NCBI GenBank assembly: GCA_039680225.1
Contig: JBDKTK010000031.1
Coordinates: 1-19,615, forward strand
Direction of reading: 5' to 3'
DNA length: 19,615 nucleotides
DNA from: JBDKTK01 sp039680225
Lineage (GTDB): Bacteria; Desulfobacterota; Syntrophia; Syntrophales; UBA4778
A model generated the notes under the pieces. That model had not been told where the DNA came from. It saw only the letters and a list, made by a program, of their open reading frames with translations, and made no database searches. Of the stretch, positions 6,512 to 12,264 are shown one piece after another. The stretch's first letter is position 1; each line of letters starts with the position of its first letter. A program made the position numbers and the translations under genes.

Positions 6512-8047
6512 ATGCACAAAAAAGGAAAAGTCTACCTGATCGGGGCGGGGCCGGGGGATCCGGGCCTCATTACAGTTAAGGGCCTCAAATGCCTGGGCGA
6601 GGCCGACGTGATAATCTACGACTATCTCGTCAGTCCCGAGTTGCTGCGCCATGCCCGCAAGGACAGCCGCCTCCTCTACGTGGGCAAAAAGGGCGGGGAG
6701 CACTCGATCACCCAGTCCGAACTCAACAAGCTCATCGTTGAAGAAGCGGCGAAGGGCGTTGTCGTTGCCCGGCTCAAGGGCGGCGACCCGTTCATCTTCG
6801 GGCGCGGCGGCGAAGAGGCGGAAGTCCTCGCGGGCGCGAAGATCGATTTCGAAATCGTGCCGGGCGTGACCTCGGCCATCGCGGTCCCCGCGTACGCCGG
6901 TATCCCGCTGACCCACAGGACATTCACTTCCACTGTCTGCTTTGTGACGGGTCACGAGGACCCCAATAAAGAGCAAACCGACATCGACTGGAAAGGCCTC
7001 TCCGGCATCGGAACTTTAGTATTCCTGATGGGAGTGAAAAACCTGCCGTCGATTATAAAAAACCTGGTGGAGGGCGGGAAAAGCCCGCAGACCCCCGCGG
7101 CGCTGATCAGGTGGGGGACAACTCCCGACCAGCAGACGATCACGGGCACCCTGGAGGATATCGAGAAGAAGGCCGAGGAAGCCGGCTTCCGGCCGCCTTC
7201 CATTTTCGTCGTGGGCGGCGTCGTAAGCCTGCGCGACGTCCTCGGCTGGTTCGAAACAAAACCGCTCTTCGGCAAGGGAGTCGTGATCACGAGGCCGATC
7301 GAGCAGGCGCACGATTTCATCGAGCTGCTCGCCGCCGAGGGGGCGCGGCCCATCCATTTCCCGACGATCAAAATCGAGCCGCCCCTCTACTGGACAGGCC
7401 TCGACGAGGCGATAGACAATATAGAGTTGTATTCCTGGCTGATTTTCACGAGCGCCAACGGGGTGCGGTTCTTCCTGCGCAGGCTCAGGGAAAAAGGGCG
7501 CGACATTCGCGACCTGAAAAATATCCGGATCTGCTCCATCGGCCCGGCCACCGCGGCCATGCTGAAGAAAATGGGCATTCACGTGGAAATGGTCCCGAAC
7601 GAGTATATTTCCGAAGGCGTGATCAAATCCTTTTCCGGGATCGACGTGCGGGGGAAGAAGATCCTCCTGCCGCGGGCGGAAATCGCGCGGGACATTATCC
7701 CGGAGGAGCTTGCGAAGATGGGCGCCTCGGTGGATGTCGTGACCGCTTACCGCACGGTGCAGTCGGGCGCGAAAAAGTCCGAACTCCAGGAACATCTTGA
7801 TAAAGGGCGCGTGGATGTGATCACCTTCACGAGCCCCTCGACGGTGGCGAATTTCGTGCACATCATGGGCAAGGATTTCAAGCTTCCCGAAAAGGTAAAA
7901 ATCGCCTGTATCGGCCCCGTCACGGCGGCGGCCGCCAAAAAGAACGGATTCAGAATAGACATTATGCAGAACGAATACACGATCCCCGGGCTCGTCGCCT
8001 CGATCGGGGAATTCTTCCGGTCTGAAAAGGGAGGGCTGTTTTCATGA
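6512..8047 (+). CDS. cobA-hemD: Fused uroporphyrinogen-III C-methyltransferase (CobA) / uroporphyrinogen-III synthase (HemD)
   Basis: A 511-residue two-domain enzyme. Residues 1 to about 245 are SUMT: YLIGAGPGDPGLITVKG, VARLKGGDPFIFGRGGEEAE, VPGVTSAIAVPAYAGIPLTHR, TLVFLMGVKNL and ALIRWGTTPDQQTITGTL. It methylates uroporphyrinogen III twice to precorrin-2. Residues from about 253 are HemD, which closes and inverts ring D of hydroxymethylbilane: GVVITRPIEQAHDFIELL, PTIKIEPP, WLIFTSANGVRFFLRRL, ICSIGPATAAMLKKMG, ILLPRAEIARDIIPEEL and DVITFTSPSTVANF. Fusing the domains channels flux toward siroheme, as expected where heme is made from siroheme. AGGA lies a few bases before the ATG. The TGA overlaps the ahbC start (ATGA), so the two are coupled. 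Confidence 0.96.
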   Translation: MHKKGKVYLIGAGPGDPGLITVKGLKCLGEADVIIYDYLVSPELLRHARKDSRLLYVGKKGGEHSITQSELNKLIVEEAAKGVVVARLKGGDPFIFGRGGEEAEVLAGAKIDFEIVPGVTSAIAVPAYAGIPLTHRTFTSTVCFVTGHEDPNKEQTDIDWKGLSGIGTLVFLMGVKNLPSIIKNLVEGGKSPQTPAALIRWGTTPDQQTITGTLEDIEKKAEEAGFRPPSIFVVGGVVSLRDVLGWFETKPLFGKGVVITRPIEQAHDFIELLAAEGARPIHFPTIKIEPPLYWTGLDEAIDNIELYSWLIFTSANGVRFFLRRLREKGRDIRDLKNIRICSIGPATAAMLKKMGIHVEMVPNEYISEGVIKSFSGIDVRGKKILLPRAEIARDIIPEELAKMGASVDVVTAYRTVQSGAKKSELQEHLDKGRVDVITFTSPSTVANFVHIMGKDFKLPEKVKIACIGPVTAAAAKKNGFRIDIMQNEYTIPGLVASIGEFFRSEKGGLFS

Positions 8048-9228
8048 TCGGTATTTCCAAGCTCTACTGCGGCGCCGTTGAAGCGGCGGACGTCCTGCGC
8101 TACGGAGAGGATTCCGCGAAGCTCCCCTCGCACCTGCTGCAGTTTTCGAAGGACAAAAAGCCCGTTGTGGTCTGGAATGTCACGAGGCGGTGCAACCTGC
8201 GCTGCGTGCACTGCTATTCCAGTTCCAGGAATATCGAGTACACGGGCGAGCTCGACACGGCCGAAGGCAAAACTCTCATCACCGACCTGGCAAAATTCGG
8301 CTCCCCGGTCGTCCTGCTCTCGGGAGGCGAACCGCTCATCCGTCCTGATATTGAAGATCTTGCCCGGTTCGCAGTGGACAAGGGGATGCGCGTCGTCATC
8401 TCGACGAACGGCACCCTGATCACGGAAAAGAATGCCGCGGTTTTCCGCGATATCGGCCTGTCCTATGCCGGCATCAGCCTCGACGGGATCGGGGCGACGC
8501 ACGACAAGTTCCGCGGCGAAAAGGGCGCCTTCGAGGCGGCCGTTCGCGGCATGAGGATCTGCCGCGAGTTCGGGATCAAGGTAGGGGTCCGTTTTACCAT
8601 AAATAAAAGGAACTATCGCGAGATTGCGGCGATCTTCGATTTCATCGAGTCGGAGGAAATCCCGAGGGCGTGCTTCTACCACCTGGTCTATTCCGGGCGG
8701 GGCTCGAAACTGATGAAGGAAGACCTGACCCATGAAGAAACCCGCAAGACGGTTGATCTCATAATGGACAGGACGCGCGACCTCTTCCAGCGGGGAAAAC
8801 AGAAAGAAATTCTCACGGTCGATAACCATGCGGACGGCCCGTATATTTACCTGCGCCTCCTGAATGAGGACCCGGCGAGGGCGGCGGAGGTATTGAAACT
8901 CCTGAAGATGAACAAGGGCAACAGCACCGGTGTGGGCATCGGCTGTGTCAGCTGGGATGGGGAAGTGCACGCCGACCAGTTCTGGCGGGACCACTCGTTC
9001 GGCAACGTGCGCAAGAGGCCTTTCAGCGAGATATGGACGGACACCTCGAACGGCCTGATGGCAGGGCTCAAGGACAGGAAGCCGCGCCTGAAGGGCCGCT
9101 GTGCGGCCTGCAAGTGGCTCGACGTGTGCGGCGGCAATTTCCGCGCCCGAGCCGAGGCGGCCACCGGCGACCCCTGGGCCCCGGACCCCGCTTGCTATCT
9201 GACCGATAAAGAGATAGGGATAGAATAA
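8044..9228 (+). CDS. ahbC: 12,18-didecarboxysiroheme deacetylase AhbC (radical SAM)
   Basis: AhbC removes the two acetate side chains of didecarboxysiroheme to give Fe-coproporphyrin III. The 394-residue protein begins with the AhbC-characteristic MIGISKLYCG and LPSHLLQFSKDKKPVVVWN. The radical-SAM motif CNLRCVHC has Cys50, Cys54 and Cys57, followed by LLSGGEPLIRPDI, VVISTNGTLIT and AGISLDGIGATHDKFRG. The C-terminal cysteine region (GCVSWDGEVHADQFWRDHS, then CAACKWLDVCGGNFRAR) fits a SPASM-like auxiliary Fe-S cluster. NirJ of heme d1 synthesis is the closest alternative, but no other nir genes are present. GGGAGG lies inside the end of hemD, and the ATG overlaps the hemD stop. A hairpin island follows the TAA. 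Confidence 0.93.
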   Translation: MIGISKLYCGAVEAADVLRYGEDSAKLPSHLLQFSKDKKPVVVWNVTRRCNLRCVHCYSSSRNIEYTGELDTAEGKTLITDLAKFGSPVVLLSGGEPLIRPDIEDLARFAVDKGMRVVISTNGTLITEKNAAVFRDIGLSYAGISLDGIGATHDKFRGEKGAFEAAVRGMRICREFGIKVGVRFTINKRNYREIAAIFDFIESEEIPRACFYHLVYSGRGSKLMKEDLTHEETRKTVDLIMDRTRDLFQRGKQKEILTVDNHADGPYIYLRLLNEDPARAAEVLKLLKMNKGNSTGVGIGCVSWDGEVHADQFWRDHSFGNVRKRPFSEIWTDTSNGLMAGLKDRKPRLKGRCAACKWLDVCGGNFRARAEAATGDPWAPDPACYLTDKEIGIE

Positions 9229-9233
9229 AGCCC

Positions 9234-9385
9234 GGTCACTGAGAATAAACGGTCATTGAGCCTGTCGAAATGACCGTACCTTTAAATTATTCCCGATCGA
9301 GGTGCTCGTTTCAACAGGCTCAACGAGCGGTCTATTGCGGTCACTGAGCCTGTCGAAGTGACGGTACCGTTCAACAGGCACAACG
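9234..9385. repeat. Repeat island D between ahbC and hemB
   Basis: A half-unit GGTCACT lies at 9234-9240. A perfect unit at 9249-9277 has 9-base arms ACGGTCATT and AATGACCGT around an inverted core. A unit at 9304-9328 has arms GCTCGTT and AACGAGC around the direct core TCAACAGGCTC. A unit at 9339-9362 has arms GTCACT and AGTGAC around an inverted core, and a degenerate copy sits at about 9368-9385. Arm type and core direction are swapped relative to the other islands, as if the island were inverted as a block. It ends about 15 bases before the hemB Shine-Dalgarno. Confidence 0.92.
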
Positions 9386-9413
9386 AGCAGTGAAATAAAA
9401 GGAGGGCGCCACC

Positions 9414-10388
9414 ATGAACTATCCCGAATACAGGCCGAGGCGGCTGAGGCAGAATGAGAATTTCCGGCGGATGGTCCGGGAGACGAAACTTTCGGTGGAC
9501 GACCTGGTGTACCCGCTGTTTGCCGTTCCCGGCAAAGGCGTCAAGAAGCCGATCAATTCCATGCCGGGCAATTTCCAGATGTCGATCGACCATCTCGTCA
9601 AGGAAGTCGTCAAGGCGAAAGACCTCGGCATCCCCGCAATCCTGCTGTTCGGCATCCCCGACAAGAAGGACGAGACGGCGAGCGGCGCCTATGCCCGCGA
9701 CGGGATAATCCAGAAGGCGGTGCGGGAAATAAAAAACAAGGCGCCGGAAATCGTGGTGATCACGGACGTGTGCCTGTGCGAATACACAAGCCACGGGCAT
9801 TGCGGGATGCTGGAGGGCGATTGCGTGGACAACGACAGTAGCCTCGAGCTGATTGCCGAAACGGCCCTGTCGCACGCCGAAGCGGGGGCGGACATGGTTG
9901 CGCCCTCGGCGATGATGGACGGCCAGGTCGGCGCGATCCGGGAGGTCCTGGACGAGGCGGGCCGCGAGAATGTGCCGATAATGGCGTACTCGGCCAAGTA
10001 CGCGTCTTGTTTTTACGGGCCTTTCCGGGAGGCGGCCGAGAGCGCCCCGAAGTTCGGCGACCGCAAGGCTTACCAGATGGACCCCCCCAATGCCCTGGAG
10101 GCGATGAGGGAGATCGAACTCGATGTCGCGGAAGGGGCAGATATAATCATGGTGAAACCGGCGCTCGCGTACCTCGACATCATCAGCCGGGCCCGGGCGG
10201 ACTTCGACCTGCCCATCGCCGCATATAACGTGAGCGGCGAGTTCGCGATGGTTAAGGCGGCAGCAAACCTGGGCTGGATCGACGGCGATCGCGCCATGAT
10301 GGAGATGCTGGTCTCTATAAAGAGGGCGGGAGCGGATATAATTCTTACGTACTTTGCCGTTGAAGCGGCAAAACTTTTGAACACATGA
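9414..10388 (+). CDS. hemB: Delta-aminolevulinic acid dehydratase (porphobilinogen synthase) HemB
   Basis: HemB condenses two 5-aminolevulinates to porphobilinogen. The 324-residue protein is complete: YRPRRLRQN, LVYPLFAVPG, the zinc-type cysteine loop DVCLCEYTSHGHCGML (Cys120, Cys122, Cys130), VAPSAMMDGQVGAIR, Schiff-base lysines in YSAKYASCFYGPF (Lys195) and IIMVKPALAYLD (Lys248), and AAYNVSGEFAM near the end. The three cysteines point to a zinc-dependent enzyme. GGAGG lies 8 bases before the ATG and is one of the clearest Shine-Dalgarno sites here. The stop TGA overlaps the ahbD ATG (ATGA), so hemB, which acts early, is coupled to ahbD, which makes heme. Confidence 0.97.
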   Translation: MNYPEYRPRRLRQNENFRRMVRETKLSVDDLVYPLFAVPGKGVKKPINSMPGNFQMSIDHLVKEVVKAKDLGIPAILLFGIPDKKDETASGAYARDGIIQKAVREIKNKAPEIVVITDVCLCEYTSHGHCGMLEGDCVDNDSSLELIAETALSHAEAGADMVAPSAMMDGQVGAIREVLDEAGRENVPIMAYSAKYASCFYGPFREAAESAPKFGDRKAYQMDPPNALEAMREIELDVAEGADIIMVKPALAYLDIISRARADFDLPIAAYNVSGEFAMVKAAANLGWIDGDRAMMEMLVSIKRAGADIILTYFAVEAAKLLNT

Positions 10389-11455
10389 AGCGGAAAGAAA
10401 CAAAAACCCTGCCGGGCAACCTGCGAATGATCGCCTGGGAAGTGACAAGGAGCTGCAACCTGTCGTGCGTGCATTGCCGCGCTTCGTCGGTCCACGGCCC
10501 CTACGAGGGCGAATTCGACACCGGCGAGTGCAAGTCCCTGTTGGACGACATCTCGTCTTTTGCCCACCCCGTTATAATACTCACCGGGGGCGAGCCCCTG
10601 CTGAGAAAGGACATTTTCGAAATTGCCTCGTACGGCAGCGGCAAAGGGTTTAGAATAGTCCTCGCCACCAACGGCACCCTCGTCACGGACAAGGTGGCCC
10701 GAAAGATACTCGACTCCGGGATCAAGAGGGTGAGCGTGAGCATCGACGGGAAGGACGCTGCGAGCCACGACAGTTTCCGGGCCGTCCCGGGCGCATTCGC
10801 CGGGGCGCTGCGCGGGATCGAGCGCCTGAAGAAGGCCGGGATGGAATTTCAGGTAAACACGACCATAACCAGGGCCAACATCCACCAGATCGCGGACATT
10901 TTGGAATTGGCCGTGCGGCTCGGGGCGGCGGCGCACCACATCTTCCTGCTCGTCCCGACGGGCCGCGGCAAAGACCTGGCGGGCCAGGAGATCTCGGCCG
11001 CCGAATACGAGCAGACCCTGGGGTGGTTCCACGAGCAAAGCTCCTGCACGCCGCTCCAGCTGAAGGCGACCTGCGCCCCTCATTATTTCCGGATACTCCA
11101 CCAGAATAAAGGCGCTGCCGCGCAAACGTACTCGCATCCGCTGCATGCGATGACGAGGGGCTGCCTGGGCGGGAACTCGTTCTGCTTCATTTCCCATACG
11201 GGCCAGGTGCAGCCATGCGGTTACCTCGAAGTAGATTGCGGTCAGATAAGGAAACTTCCGTTCCGGGAGATATGGGAAGAATCGCCGGTTTTCCGGGACC
11301 TGCGCGATCTCGGAAAATACAAGGGAAAATGCGGGCGCTGCGAATTCATCAAGGTCTGCGGCGGCTGCCGGGCCAGGGCTTATGAGCAAACGGGCGACCT
11401 CCTGCAGGAAGAGCCGCTCTGCATTTATGAGCCGGGAATCAGGATAGGCAGGTAA
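10385..11455 (+). CDS. ahbD: Heme b synthase AhbD (radical SAM Fe-coproporphyrin decarboxylase)
   Basis: AhbD carries out the last step of the siroheme route, oxidative decarboxylation of two propionates of Fe-coproporphyrin III to vinyls, giving heme b. The 356-residue protein shows MIAWEVTRSCNLSCVHCRA with Cys24, Cys28 and Cys31, ILTGGEPLLRKDIFEIA, LATNGTLVTDKVA and VSVSIDGKDAASHDSFR. The C-terminal SPASM-type cysteines are GCLGGNSFCFISHTGQVQPC and CGRCEFIKVCGGCRAR. It is about 40 residues shorter than the AhbC protein here and lacks the MIGISKLYCG N-terminus, which separates the two paralogues. The alternative is another NirJ-like enzyme, less likely given the neighbours. The region after the stop is a different repeat class. 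Confidence 0.91.
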   Translation: MKRKETKTLPGNLRMIAWEVTRSCNLSCVHCRASSVHGPYEGEFDTGECKSLLDDISSFAHPVIILTGGEPLLRKDIFEIASYGSGKGFRIVLATNGTLVTDKVARKILDSGIKRVSVSIDGKDAASHDSFRAVPGAFAGALRGIERLKKAGMEFQVNTTITRANIHQIADILELAVRLGAAAHHIFLLVPTGRGKDLAGQEISAAEYEQTLGWFHEQSSCTPLQLKATCAPHYFRILHQNKGAAAQTYSHPLHAMTRGCLGGNSFCFISHTGQVQPCGYLEVDCGQIRKLPFREIWEESPVFRDLRDLGKYKGKCGRCEFIKVCGGCRARAYEQTGDLLQEEPLCIYEPGIRIGR

Positions 11456-11477
11456 TTGTAAACGCAAATACAAAGTT

Positions 11478-11554
11478 TGTCATTCTGAGCGAAACGAAGA
11501 ATCTGTCTTTTCAGTTTGAAAAAAAGATTCTTCAACTGACGCCTCAGGATGACA
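11478..11554. repeat. Nested palindromic repeat, second family
   Basis: Outer arms TGTCATTCTGAG (11478-11489) and CTCAGGATGACA (11543-11554) pair with one mismatch. Inner arms AAGAATCT (11497-11504) and AGATTCTT (11525-11532) pair perfectly. Read as protein on the minus strand it gives the FAQND-type peptide that marks a repeat widespread in bacterial intergenic DNA. It is unrelated in sequence to the TCGACAGGCTC hairpins. Confidence 0.8.
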
Positions 11555-11579
11555 TTGTTATGAAACAGATATATCCTGG

Positions 11580-11599
11580 ATGCCTGCTTTCGCAGGCAT
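11580..11599. repeat. Short perfect hairpin repeat, third family
   Basis: Arms ATGCCTGC (11580-11587) and GCAGGCAT (11592-11599) pair perfectly around a TTTC loop. It lies just upstream of the ahbB-like gene, so it would be in the leader of that gene if transcription continues from ahbD. No T-tract follows on the plus strand, so it is not an obvious terminator. Confidence 0.75.
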
Positions 11600-11603
11600 G
11601 ACA

Positions 11604-11629
11604 ATCCAGTATAGTTATCCAGTATGGTT
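11604..11629. repeat. 13-bp tandem duplication at the ahbB start
   Basis: ATCCAGTATAGTT (11604-11616) is followed directly by ATCCAGTATGGTT (11617-11629). The single difference (A to G) creates the ATG at 11624. That weakens the case for 11624 as the original start and favours the ATG at 11633. Confidence 0.7.
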
Positions 11630-11632
11630 ATA

Positions 11633-12079
11633 ATGGACGAACTCGATAAAAAAATCCTGAATATGGTCCAGGCGGAATTCCCGATTGAGGCCGAGCCGTT
11701 CAAGGCGATTGCGGAGAGGCTCGGTTCCACCGAGGACGAGATAATCGGCCGCATCCGGAGACTCAAGGAAGACGGGGTCATCCGCAGGATAGGGGCGGTG
11801 TTCGAGCCCCGCAAGCTCGGCCTGGTGAGCGCATTGTGCGCCGCGCGGGTCCCGGAGGACCGCATAAATAATTTCGTGGACAAGGTGAATTCGCTTCCCG
11901 GCGTGACTCACAATTATCTGAGGCCGCACGAATACAATGTCTGGTTCACCCTGACATGCCCCGGCGAGGAGCAGCTTGAGGCGACTCTTGAAAACATAAA
12001 GGAAGAAACAGGAATAACCGATATCATCAGCATGCGCGCAGTGCGCGTGTTTAAGATAAATACGAATTTCGAAGTGTAA
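11633..12079 (+). CDS. ahbB: Siroheme decarboxylase subunit, AhbB-like (AsnC/Lrp family)
   Basis: AhbA and AhbB together decarboxylate siroheme to 12,18-didecarboxysiroheme. The 148-residue protein has an Lrp/AsnC-type helix-turn-helix (LDKKILNMVQAEFPI to VIRRIGAVFEPRKLG) and an effector-like domain with LCAARVPEDRI and the siroheme-decarboxylase motif PGVTHNYLRPHEYNVWFTL. The two histidines and the tyrosine are the kind of residues this family uses at the heme site. RRIGAVFEPRKLG and NYLRPHEYNVWF resemble AhbB more than AhbA. No second subunit gene is in the window. I chose the ATG at 11633 because the family starts MDELDxx; the one at 11624 lies in a tandem duplication. Neither has a clear Shine-Dalgarno. 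A plain Lrp regulator is the less likely alternative. Confidence 0.83.
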   Translation: MDELDKKILNMVQAEFPIEAEPFKAIAERLGSTEDEIIGRIRRLKEDGVIRRIGAVFEPRKLGLVSALCAARVPEDRINNFVDKVNSLPGVTHNYLRPHEYNVWFTLTCPGEEQLEATLENIKEETGITDIISMRAVRVFKINTNFEV

Positions 12080-12086
12080 AAAGGCC

Positions 12087-12254
12087 GCTCGTTGAGCCTG
12101 CCGAAGTGTGGAAATGAGTCTTCGAAATAGTGCGTTCACTTCGACAAGCTCAGTGACCGGATATATTTTGATGGCCGCTCGTTGAGCCTGTCGAAACGAG
12201 CATACGATTGCTTAGAAATTTAATTTGTACTGTCACTTCGACAAGTTCAGTGAC
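12087..12254. repeat. Repeat island E between ahbB and polA
   Basis: Units alternate in core direction. The one at 12087-12118 has left arm GCTCGTT, an inverted core with an insertion, and a decayed right arm. The one at 12134-12158 has arms GTTCACT and AGTGACC and direct core TCGACAAGCTC. The unit at 12177-12201 has GCTCGTT and AACGAGC around an inverted core. The unit at 12232-12254 has GTCACT and AGTGAC around direct core TCGACAAGTTC. The last unit ends 10 bases before the polA ATG. Confidence 0.92.
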
Positions 12255-12264
12255 CGGTGATTAA

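Noticed and set aside
8044..11455. The two radical SAM genes as a heme d1 (NirJ) pathway
   Set aside because: The first has the AhbC-specific N-terminus and the second the AhbD pattern, and no nirF, nirE, nirN or nirS is present.
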